Of a stretch of 64,000 nt of DNA, positions 32,747 to 43,459 are shown piece by piece. Below the pieces are notes generated by a model. The model saw nothing but the letters and a program-made list of their open reading frames with translations, was not told the DNA's origin and ran no database searches. The stretch lies in the NCBI GenBank assembly GCA_021234155.1, contig JAJEKV010000008.1, forward strand, positions 6,904,445 through 6,968,444, read 5' to 3'. Every line of letters begins with the position of its first letter. Position 1 is the stretch's first letter. Origin of the DNA: Isoetes taiwanensis (Eukaryota; Streptophyta; Lycopodiopsida; Isoetales; Isoetaceae). A program made the translations under genes and the position numbers.

Positions 32747-35700
32747 CTATTGCGACAACAATAGAACCGACATTCCTTGGATGGGGACGTCCCTTTGTCA
32801 CTCCTCCTATTTATTCAACCTCTCTTCATTGTTCTATCATCGGCGTTCTCTTGAGCTAGGTTTCTCCTTCTTCTCTATCCTATCAGTTTCCCCTTCTTGA
32901 CTCCACAAATTTTCACCCTCAGCTTGCATTCACACCTAGAAACCAATTTTTCTGTAAGGTATGCCTTTGATCTATAGCAGTTTGGTTTATTTTTTGGATT
33001 TGGTCCGTCTATCTCTGCTTGTTCCGTTTCGGTTTCGGTGGCGTTGTGCTCCAGCTTACAGGATGGAGTCATGGTTTGTGGATCGAGGTGAGTTTTCCTT
33101 CTTTGATTTTCATTTTCAAGTATGATTTGGTTTTCGTTTTCAAGTATGATTTGGGATGGAATCTTGATTGTGGATCGCGGTTAGTTTTTTCCATCTCTGA
33201 TTTTTTTTATTTTTTATTTTTGCAAGTAGCTATCTCTTGGTTTATGACGAGTCATGGTTTGTGGATCTATACCTTGTCCGCCTTGGCTGAATTTGCCTTC
33301 TGTTGTAGGGCTCCACTTCGGTCAGTTTTCCTAAATCATTGCCAGTCTTCGGATGGGCTGGGTCACAGTTCCATGCTCTCCTTCTTCGGTTTGCAGATCT
33401 GCTCCTCTTCAGGTTTGCACATGGGTTGGATTCCAGTTCGATTCTGCTCATCCGATAACCAGATCAAGTCACTAGATGGACACAACACATCGATTCCCAG
33501 TGTTTTCCTGCATGAGGCACCCATGTAGCCAGATCCGTCTATTCCTGGGCCAGATCCGTCTTGTTGAGCCTTTCCGGGGACGTCGATTCGATCTAGCCTA
33601 TGGATCAGTTCTGTCTCTTTTTACTTCATCTCCATAATTCTATATTTTCTGTTTGTTAATCATAATCCCCTTTTGGTCGATTGCTTGCCTTCTAGATCGG
33701 TTTCTCATTAAGTTGATTCACAGGTTTCTTGTCTGTCTCGAATATCCTGATCAAATCTGTTTGGTTTTTTATCTTCTTATTCTATTTTTGTCGGGCGCCG
33801 CCTTCTATTCTGTAGCCGGATCCCTGTGCTGTGTCGGCATTCCCTGGTGGCAATCACCTCATGCTCCGCAACCGCCTCCGCCTCTGTCGCAGGTCGATTT
33901 TTGAAGGGGATACCGGGATATTGTTTCCCCTGCCCCTTGGCTGGGGGGATACCGGGTCCTCCCTTTCCCCTTTTTGTTGTTTTGGTAGTTTATTTTTTAG
34001 TGGTTCTAAGCTTTGCTTTCTTTGTTGATTTATTTTTTATTTGATTTTGACCTTCTTGTGACATTTGCGTTTCCCTGGCTGTGTGCTCTTTTGTTTTATA
34101 TTTGATCATCCTTGTTCCTACTTGAGGTTGTTGGTTCTCTGCAAACTACTATAATTTTGGTTTCCAAATTGAGTTGCTCTTAATCTTGGATAAACTATCC
34201 AGGCCGAGCGAGAACCTAGCTTTGATCCCGATCCTCTGGCCAAGGCCTAGATTCGAGTGGTGCACAGGGGCTGTCGGAATCCTGTTTTAATATCATTGGA
34301 GTTTTTACGTGTTATTAGAAATCTCTAGTCACATGTGAGATTGTGGCCTATGGATAAGGTCTCTCTTTTCTAGTTTCAGGGTCCAGAGTTTGGATCCCAC
34401 CAGCAAGGTATGTGTTTTGCGTTTTTCACGTTTAAATGTTTCTATCTATGAATTTTGCCTAGGGATGTATTTTTTCATCTAAACATTTCCGTCTATTAAT
34501 GTTGCCAAGGGATGTGTTCGGTTTTCATGCTTCCTCATATTGTTGAGTTTTACATTATTGTGCTGGACCGCTATCGAATCTATTATGCCTTTAGAAGGTG
34601 GCACGGGTCTGTGTCTCTTATGGAGGGGATTTATTGGGAGACACTTTGTTCATGGTTACAACTCTATTTCATTTTGCTCTTTGATCTTTGCATTTTTCTA
34701 CAACTAAATTCGTTTTGCATATGAACATATTTCTGCATTGAAAATTTCATTCTCTGGGTGGGAGCATCCATTTGAGCATATAGTGGTCTCTATCGTATAT
34801 CTAGTTCATTACTTGGCTATTCCATGGATTTCCATCTTTTCAGACTATGGTAGCATCTTTCACACCATATGTTTTAGTCGTGTGATGTGCATCTGTTTTG
34901 TCCCATTGTTTCTCCTTGGTATTTTGTTGACTTTTTTCTGCAGGTTATGGGTCTCCGATAATTGCTGATGTTTACGATTACATGGTTCGTTGGTTTCGTT
35001 AAGTTGATTCTTTTCTCTCTATTTTTGCCTCTCTGTAGTTTTCATTTGGTATTCTATGCTTGCACTATTTCTTTTACTGCATGTTTTCCATTGCCTTTCA
35101 TGTTTTGTATGATTCTTGCTTCATTATTCAAATTTACTCCACGGCATCAAGACATTCCTTCTAGTGCCATTGCTCGTTTACCCCATTTTTCTTTTTTGGT
35201 CATGGTTTCCAATTTTGATTGCCCCTTTTCCTTTGTGTTGTGTGGATTCTTTGTATTGCCGTCTAAATTCGTTATATTTTGCAGGTATGATCCATTCTAA
35301 TGGCTTTTTGCTCCCCGATTTGTTTGCTTATTAGCTTTTTTGACTTTGCTATTTGTCCCATTAAATTTGTATTTTCATTTTTCTAGTCTTTGTTTCATTA
35401 TCCTCTTTTCAACGCTGCCATATTCTTTTTGTCCTGAGTTATTCCATTTACTTTCCCCACGTAGCTTTGTCCAAGGTTGTCAGTTGCTCCTTTATTCTTG
35501 ACTGCCCTTTGTCCTGCTTACTCCCTCACTCAGGTCTTTTTTATTCTTGGTCGCCCGATGTTCAGCTTCCTTCTTTTCTTATGGTTTGTTAGTTTCTTTT
35601 ACACCATTTGTTCTGTTATCCATATGCTCGGTTCCTCTATTCATGATCTCGTTCTCCATCCCCCATTGACTTTTTCTCCTTAGATTCTTTGTGGTCTGTT

Positions 35701-37825
35701 TATATGGTTTGGTGTTACGTTATTTGAGCATTAGTATTGCACCTAAGTTTGTTCATTTTCTTTTCCATGGCACTTTGCTGTTGTCATCAATTTTTGAGCG
35801 TAGTAATGGTTGGTTTCTCCTTTACTCTATGACTTAGTTGGTGTCTTTACTTCGTCTTCTCATCGGAACTACTTGCTTTATTTCTTCTACTATTTTATTC
35901 TTTTATTTCCATTTGCTCCATTGCTCGATGTTGTTCCATACTCACTATTCGAGTGTGAGTAGTCCCATTACTCCATTACTTTATTGTACCTCAGGTCGCT
36001 TCAGTCGTATCTCTGCTTCGTCTAGTTTGAGTTTCTCCATTGAGTCTTGTTATTACCTTTTCCCCTTTTTGGTTACATGAGTTCCATTGGCCTCAGTTTT
36101 TTCATTGTATTTTGTTTTGCTCCAATTGCTCGATTTGTTCTGTTATACTTTTTTGAGTTTTCGCTATGCTACGTTCCATTAGTCGCTCTCTTTATGTTAG
36201 TTCCATTTGCTCCTTTGGCGCTTCCATGATTCTGTTGGCCGCATTGCTCTTCTTGCACTTTCGTCATGCCTTTGATCATAGCATCCTGTTAATTTCCTTT
36301 TGTTGTATCTTCGGCTCTATCAATTCTTAGTTGTGTGTTTTCGCTGGTGTATTCTGTTCATTTCTAGCTTTTTATCCATTACCTTTCTTCTCGTTTGGTT
36401 GTAGGTTTGCCCTCGTTTTAGCGTTAATTGTCTCTATTTTTCCTAGTTTTTGAACCAGTCATGCTCTTTTTCCACTCTGGCGCTCTTGATGATTAGTTGA
36501 CATGTTCTTGCATTTTTTCTTGTTGAGTGTGCTTGATTTGGATGTCCACAATTGTTCATCTTTTGTCTTTGTGGATTGGTACATGTTAGACTTGGAATAC
36601 GGGTATCTACCAGGGCTATATTTCTTTTCTTTTATTTTTAGTCCTTTTTGCTCTAGGTTCTGTTTCTTTTCTTGATATCATCATTCCAATTATTATGTAT
36701 TCCCTAGACATGTTTTTGCTATTCTAATCCATCCATTTGCCATTGCTTCATTATCTAAATGTGCTTTTTTCCCTCCTTTGCTCTATCTCTTTTCCATATT
36801 TTCCCTTTTTCCCAGTACTTGGTGCCTTTTTCTCCATTTGTTATCAGTCGATTTGTTTGTTTCTACGTGTTTTATATTGGGTCACTTGGGTGTTTGTTTC
36901 TATTTCTTTTGCATTGATCCTTTATTGTCTCTATTTGTGAATTCACTCCACTTGTTCTAGGTGTCCCATCAGCTTCATTTGTGCATTCTATTTTGTTGCA
37001 GTGACCTTTGTAGACTCGTTCCTCCCTTTCTTTATTCCACATTTTCAATCGCTTTTATTTTCTCCATGCTTCATTATGGGTTTGGTGCACTCCATTTGCT
37101 ATACACACCTCATTATCTCAGTAGCTCCATTTTGATATCATTTCTCTTTTTGGTTGTGTTTGCATTGTTTCCTTAATTTATTTTCTTTCGCTTATTGTTT
37201 CGTTTAACTCTAGTGACATTATTCCTATATTAGTCACATTGGTTCCTTCTTTGGTTTCTTTGTCTTCTTGCTCATTTCTATTGCTAGTTAGGATAGTTTG
37301 CTTTTATAGTATCTTTGTTAGTGTAATATTTATTGGACATTAGTCATTTGAGATCGTTACTTTGATGATGACATCATGTTCGTGGCTCTGTCTGCTGTTG
37401 TCCCATAAGTTCCTTCCCTCATCTCTTACTGCATTTTTCCATTGTCTTCTTCATTCTTATGTTCCCGTTTCCATCTCTCATAGCATTCCTCCGTCGTGTT
37501 CTCCTTCATTTTATTTATTCCATTGTTTGCATTCCGGCATTACTTGCTCTTTCTGCTTCTTCATTGTTCCTTTGTCTCTGTCTTCTCTTTATCTCCTTTT
37601 TCCTCCATTTTTTCTTAGTTTCCTCTTCCTTCGTTTTTACTCTGATTGTCGTCAGCCTTATCTATGCATTCTTTTCCAGTGACCTTGTAGACTCGTTTCT
37701 CCCTTTCTTTATACTATATTTCTCTTTGGCTTCTCTTCCTTTCAGTTTCCATGCTGAGTAGTTTTTTGAGTTTGTTCCTCTTCTATCGGCCAGTATATGC
37801 CTATCATAGGACCCATCCTAGGAAT
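32747..37825 (-). mobile_element. Helentron-like element Y1 (5.08 kb)
   Basis: On the minus strand Y1 starts ATTCCTAGGATGGGTCC at 37825. Near its other end it has the inverted motif (plus ATTCCTTGGATGGGGAC, 32770) followed by a hairpin (CTATTG-CGACAA-CAATAG, 32747-32764) at the terminus. Its last 9 bases are missing compared with the Y1/Y2 joint. No transposase, Rep or helicase frame is present. The interior is extremely pyrimidine-rich on the plus strand; hydrophobic frames there are artefacts of T-runs. A TATTTATT box and a GGTATGCC donor-like site near the hairpin end look like a captured promoter and 5' leader. Confidence 0.65.
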
Positions 37826-38887
37826 GCCACGGTTCTATTGCGACAGCAATAGAACCGACATTCCTTGGATGGGGACGTCCCTTTGTCATTCCTCCTATTT
37901 ATTCAGCCTCTCTTCATTGTTCTATCATCGGCGTTCTCTTGAGCTAGATTTCTCCTTCTTCTCTATCCTATCAGTTTCCCTCACCCTCCCTCCCTTGATG
38001 GTTTTTTCATTTGATCGTGTTCGTTATTTCTTTTTCCATGTCCTTTAAATTTACATTCTTGATTTCCTCAGCGTGGCTTTGTAGCCTTTTGAGGCATACT
38101 TATTGGTTTACTCTTTTTCGGCATGGCACTAGTATTTTTATTTATTCATTCATGTTTTCTCTCGGTGTGGCTTTGTAGCCTATGAGTCAATATTTATTAT
38201 TCATGTTTTCTCTCGGCGTGGCGCTGTTGCCTCCGAGACCATATTTATTGTTTTTTCTCAGCGTGGCGCTGTAGCCTCCGAGGCAGCACTAATCGGTTGT
38301 TTTTTCCCGCGATGGTCATTCCGCGGACGGTTCCCGATTGGTCGGCTGTTGTTTCTTTCTCGGCGTGGCTCTGGAGCCTCCGAGTCTTCTTGCCTATGGC
38401 ATCTGACTCATTGACGGGTTATTTTTCTTTCAGCCTTGATTCTACAGGATTGTTTAAGGCTTTGTGGTTGCCATAGTGCGTGGGGTCGTGCTTCAACTCT
38501 TTGCTTGGGTTTCCTCAAAAACCTAAGAAGGCGTGGTTCTTCTTCCGATGAGGAGCAGTCACTGGGTCTTCTCACCTTTGCATCGACCAAGTGGCGGATT
38601 AAACCATTTTTTATGTTGTATTCTTCAGTTTCATCATGCTCTCGGTGATTGTCTAGTTTCGGAGCATTTAAAGTTCGTATTTCCAAATTTATCTATCCCT
38701 AGTGAGGGATCCATTTGTACTCAATGTTTTACAAAGCTCAATGAGAACACCACTTCACTCAGCAGGATAAGCTCCACAATAATTGTGTGAGTATGAACCA
38801 GTAAAAATTGGCTTCCATGTACACTGGGGCTGGTATACTGGTTGTTGCCGGCCAGTATATGCCTATCATAGGACCCATCCTAGGAAT
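37826..38887 (-). mobile_element. Helentron-like element Y2 (1.06 kb)
   Basis: Y2 is joined head to tail to Y1. It shares about 146 bp at the hairpin end (37835-37980) and an identical 38 bp at the other end (38850-38887 versus 37788-37825). The hairpin is complete here: GGTTCTATTG-CGACAG-CAATAGAACC at 37831-37856. The interior differs from Y1 and holds five hairpin-forming repeats (38066-38384). At 38887/38888 it passes directly into PPR coding sequence, so the Y1-Y2 pair is the insertion that split that gene. Confidence 0.65.
38066..38384 (+). repeat. Five spaced 26-bp hairpin repeats
   Basis: CTCGGCGTGGCGCTGTAGCC followed by TCCGAG, with variants, occurs at about 38067, 38161, 38212, 38257 and 38359. 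Each can fold through CTCGG/CCGAG and GGC/GCC pairing. Paired changes are visible: the second copy has CTCGGTG with ATGAG, and the first has CCTCAG with TTGAGG. Spacing is irregular (45-102 bp). Confidence 0.75.
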
Positions 38888-40765
38888 AGCATCTGGCTTT
38901 ATCCCCTGCTCTTGCATTTCATCAAAACACCGCAGAGCCATGGGAACCTCGTGATTCGTGCCATATGCTACAATCATTATCGTCCAAGACACAACATCTC
39001 TAACTGATAGATTGTCAAAGATTTTTCTTGCCTCTGCAAGTAGACCACAATTTCCATAAAACTCAATCAACGCATTTATAAGTGGAAGGTCTTCTTTAAG
39101 CCCTCTGTTGACAATCAGAGTGTGTATCTCTCGGCCCTTGTCTATAACTCCTATGTTGCCACAAGCTTTTAAGCTACACATCAATGTGATGGCATTATCT
39201 GACACTTTATCCAGTCTCATCTGTTCAAAACACTTCAGTACCTTCTGATCACATCCAAGTTCGTCATATGCTGCACTTACTACAGTCCAAGGTGTAAGAT
39301 CTCGCACATGCATCGCATCAAACACTATAAGCACCTCCACCAGTGACTCAAATTTACCATACATATCAATCAATGTGTTGCCAACAGATAGATCAGTTTC
39401 AAAACCCTTATGCATGACTTTAGTGTGTATTTCTCGACCTCTATCTATTTCCCTTAAGTTGCCACAAGCTTTCAAGCTGCAACTGTATGTGATTCCATCT
39501 GGAGTTTCGCCTTCCATTTACATGCAGTAAAAAAAATCAAGTGCCTTCTCACCAAGTCCATTTTCGGCGTATCCTGCAATTATCGTATTCCAGGATACAA
39601 TATCTCTAAAGGGAAGGCTTTCAAAGATTTTCTGTGCTTCATTAACTAAGCCACATTTACCATACATGTCTAGCAGAATATTCCTAACAGAAAGATCTTT
39701 TTCTAGTCCCATTCTTGTAAACTGGATGTGTATTTTCTTACCTTTATCTATTGCTCTGAGACTAGTACAGGCCTTCAAGGCACAAATAAAGTGACTGCAT
39801 TTGGAGACATGCCCTTAAGTTGTAACTCATCAAAACATTCTAATGCCTTCACGCCAGATCCATTTTCAGCATTACCTAAAATTAGATTATTCCATGAAAT
39901 AATATCTTGAACTGGCAACTTACTAAACACCTGCTGAGCTTTTGTAAGTGAGCCAGATTTAGCATACATGTCAATCAAATAGTTGCCAATAAGGTTCAAG
40001 CCCATTATTTGTAATTTGAAGGTGTATGTCCCTGCCCTTTTCTATGTTTCCCATGCAAGCACATGCTTTCAAACTACAGGTATTTGTCACAGCAGTTTGG
40101 ATGATCTCATGTTGTGACATTTGATCAAAACATCTAACTGCTTCCTGGCAATGCCCATTTGCTGCATATCCTGCAATTAGTGTTGTCCAAATAGCAACAC
40201 TTCGAATTGTTAGTATCCGTGCATCTGAAAGCTGCCCACATTTTGCATACATGCTGATCAAAGCACCATCTATGAAAATATCCTTTTTGGCAATGTCAAG
40301 GTGTATTTCTCAGCCCCTATCTATTTCACCTATTCTACTACATGCTTTCAAGACAGATACATATGTAATAACATTTGGGAATAGTCCATCAACCTGCATC
40401 TGCTCAAAACATTCACGTGCTTCAACGCCAAGCCCATTTTCCATATATCCTGAAATGAGGGCAGTCCATGATACAACACTTTGATCTAGTAACTTTTCAA
40501 AGACAACTTTTTCTTCCTGAGGAGATCCAAATTTAAAATACATGTCAATTAAAGCATTCCCAACAAATATATCGCTTTCAAGTCCCCTTTGTGAAACCTT
40601 GATTTGTATTTCTCGGACCTTGTCAATAGCAGCTAACTTAGTACAAGCTTTGAGGCTGCAAACAAAAGTAAAAGCATTTGGTTGGATATCCTTAAATTCC
40701 ATTTGTTTAACGCAATCCAATTCTTTCTGCCCATATCCTTGTTCGACATATCTATTTCCAAGTGA
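38888..40765 (-). pseudogene. PPR pseudogene, main repeat array
   Basis: About twelve PLS-type PPR motifs run along the minus strand, e.g. GNALIDMYFKFGSPQEEKVV, SVVSWTALISGYMENGLGVE, LIDMYAKSGSLTKAQQVF, LLDMYGKCGLVNEAQKIF, and VRDVVSWTIMIVAYGT, ending QEQGIKPDA. Such proteins bind organelle RNA for editing or splicing. At least four lesions are visible: a stop at about 40310, a frameshift near 39990, another near 39780, and a stop near 39520. No N-terminal targeting peptide or start is found upstream of about 40765. The 3' end is cut at 38888 by Y2 and continues at 32746. Confidence 0.9.
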
Positions 40766-41033
40766 TTAAAGAAATGCAAATAGATTTATGAGCTATAACC
40801 AGTAATTACGAAATATAGGTTAAGCTATCCATATTCTTTATCCTTAAAACTGTGCTAATTTGCTCTTGCATATGTCAGAAACAACAATATTTAAATTACA
40901 GCAATTTTTCTTAGCAAAGCACTAAAGTTCATAAATATTGGTGGTTTGATCTCTACAGGACAGAGTCTCAACTTTCTGTATAACCTCTATGCCAAACAAG
41001 CTCATCCAATCAAGCCACGTAAAGATTTACCTC

Positions 41034-41760
41034 AATTCTTCCTCCAGTAGCACAAGTGGATGACCCCCGACCTTGGGTAGTTCATGAGCGTGTCAAAGCA
41101 GATAAGTTGGTGAATTCCATGTACAAGGTCTTGCTTGGTGCTAACGTCTTGCCTCCTTCGTCCAAGTGGTCTTTCCTAGGGATCGGCAGAAAGCAGTATG
41201 GAAATGGGTATGGGATAAACTACTCCATCACAAAGTATCTGTTTTATGGTGGCAAGTCACTCATAGTTGTCTGCGCGTTAATATTCTGGTGCACAGGTTT
41301 CGTCCAGAGGTATCTGCACTTTGTCCTTTATGTGCGCAGAGGGACGAGACAATTGAGCATTGCTTCTTCCTATGTAGACATGTCAGACATGCTTGGTTGT
41401 GGCTTCAAGGCCTCTTTCATTGCAATTTGGATCATCTGGTCCATTTGGAAAAGAAGGAATCTTCTCATATTCAAAGGTCTTGCTTGTTCAGATGCACAGA
41501 TCCTTCTTGATGCCCAACAACGAATTGTCAAAGCATTCAGGTGCTCATCAATTGCTAATGAGGTGAAGAACCGTATTTGGGAGCACTATCTTCAGATTCA
41601 TACTTACTTATGAGTTTTTGCTTGCTCTTCATATTGTTTAGATGTTGTATTTGAGTGGGTTGGTTCTGCTCTGGTGGACATTCTCTCCACTGAGTTATTA
41701 GCCCCATTGTACTCTGTAACTTTCTCTGGATAATAAAGGCATAAGTCCTTCAAAAAAAAA
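41034..41760 (+). mobile_element. 5'-truncated LINE with 17-bp target-site duplication
   Basis: Frames read as the end of a plant LINE ORF2. A zf-RVT zinc finger (VSVLWWQVTHSCLRVN, CPLCAQRDETIEHCFFLC) is followed in another frame by IAIWIIWSIWKRRNLLIF, with a stop at 41613. The 3' end has AATAAAGGC and a terminal A-run (41752-41760). ACGTAAAGATTTACCTC flanks both sides (41017-41033 and 41761-41777), an exact 17 bp target-site duplication. It sits in an intron, right at the donor site, of the dead aspartyl-tRNA synthetase gene on the other strand. The perfect duplication marks a recent insertion, although one frame change is already present. Confidence 0.9.
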
Positions 41761-41774
41761 ACGTAAAGATTTAC

Positions 41775-43456
41775 CTCGAATGAAGACAATATAGCGAGGA
41801 TCATCAATGGCTGGCATGGTGTAAAAAGGTCTAACAGCAAGGGGACACCGATAAAGGAAATAAAAATTGGTGTTGTACCTGCAGGCTTGTCAATTTGTCA
41901 ACTCTTTACAAGGTAACGCATAGCAATGAAAGACCTACTTTTCCTTGACTAATTGACCTAACCGCCTTCAGTAGATAGATCTCCAAATGGGTCAACTTCA
42001 ATGCTTGCTTCCTGAACAACATAATGATTTGTTAGGAATTAAAACATGCTTAGAAAGGAGCTATATTTCAGAGCTATATAGCTTCAGCATTTTTGCACCC
42101 TCTGCAAACGTTAGCCGCAATGTCTTTTTGAGATACTGAAAATATAATCTATTTATTTTTAAAAATCAATATCATACCCCAACAAATTGTAGAAACAAAC
42201 CTTCAAGGGCTCAAATGGATATTGACGATTGATAGCCCCGATTTCTTTTGCATACTTGGTGTTCAGGCCTTCAAATATATGCAGAAATAGATCGCTTAAC
42301 AAATCAAGAATCTGAAATTGCCATTACAAACGTTATTCAACATATTTTTGTAAGTATGCAGCTAAGCAGTGAACACTTGCCTCAAAGTAGTGCTCCTTTA
42401 TTTCCATTTCCAAATCAAGACCTACACATTCACATAGATGGCGATGTGTAAAAGAGTTTTTTGCTCTAAAGACAGAACCAATCTCAAAAACCCGGCCAAA
42501 GCCTCCGCAGATTGCCATCTGCTTATGCAACTGTGGTGATTGTGCGAAACATGCTGGTTGTCCAATGTATTGCAATTTAAATACTGAAGCACCACCTTCA
42601 CTTGCTCCAGCCATAAGCTTTGGGGTGTGAATTTCCACAAAGTCTCTAGAAAGTAGGAAGTCGCGGAAAAGCTAAAATCATAAAGACAAGCCACTGATGT
42701 TATATTTCAAGTGTAGACATAAAGAGGTTGGCATGAACAGCATAAAATGTAAGATGAACCTACAGTTGAAACTCTTGACTGTACTCGAAAGATGCCCTGG
42801 TTTTCAGGATTACGCAGATCAAGAAACCTGTTGTTCAATCTTGTATCCTATAAAACGCTCACAACTCTGTTTACAAACAACCACTCGTCACTATTAAATT
42901 GGAAAGATTGTCACATGCATAATGGAAAGCCTAATACTTACCTCCTTTCCCTTCTCAATTTCCTGGTCGCTACGAGCCGCATCCTCAATGTTAAAAGGTA
43001 ATGAACCTGCCTTGGATACACAATATATTTTTCGAACTTGTAGCTCCATCTAGTGTTAAGTATTATTTGAATAAAAACAATAGACCACAAAGAATAAGGA
43101 AATATGCAAACCTGTTGCGTAGTCCATGTAAGTTCTATCCCAGGGTTAGCAACGACCCCTTCAACATCAACAGCTGATTATTTATTCAGGGTGCTTATAT
43201 AGTTAACCAACCTCTTTCTAACCAAACCTTCTTGCAAACTTGCTATACATTGCACAGTAAAGGTTCCTTCTCTCACAACTACAAAGGCTATTTTGCCCTT
43301 CCCTCGAGTACTATGAACAAAACCGCGAATCAGGGCTGTCTGATCCGTCAAGCCATGATTCAGGTCTGCAACTTTTGTCCACTTCTTTGATGACACAAGC
43401 ACAGGCACAACGTAATTTCCAAAAACTCTATGAACTTCCAATCCATAAACTTGCAC
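41775..43456 (-). pseudogene. Cytosolic aspartyl-tRNA synthetase, broken
   Basis: This class II enzyme charges tRNA-Asp. Minus-strand exons are about 43456-43112 (OB fold, ALIRGFVHSTRGKGKIAFVV), 43049-42942 (LQVRKIYCVSKAG), about 42849-42770 (DTRLNNRFLDLRNPENQGIF), 42671-42381 (FVEIHTPKLMAGASEGGASV, motif 2), 42311-42201 (ending INRQYPFEPLK), 42135-42070 (YLKKTLRLTFAEG), 42011-41945, and 41878-41775 (CPLAVRPFYTMP). Lesions: TAA after ISTLNK, a frameshift in the STE/RLGQLVKEK exon, FRAENS-type motif 2 read as FRAKNS, and no motif 3 exon. The intron after 42381 uses a GC donor (GCAAGT). The gene also ends at the LINE. Confidence 0.9.
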
Positions 43457-43459
43457 GTA

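Noticed and set aside
32747-37980. 146-bp direct repeats as LTRs of a large retrotransposon derivative
   Set aside because: The repeats are not at the outer edges of the insertion (Y2 continues 900 bp beyond), the shared 38 bp end is also repeated, and there is no primer-binding site or purine tract. Two adjacent elements explain all joints.
33000-38050. Many plus-strand frames encoding hydrophobic, Phe/Leu/Ser-rich 'membrane proteins'
   Set aside because: They occur in all three plus-strand frames of a T/C-rich tract, overlap freely, have no conserved motifs and follow directly from codon composition of poly-pyrimidine DNA.
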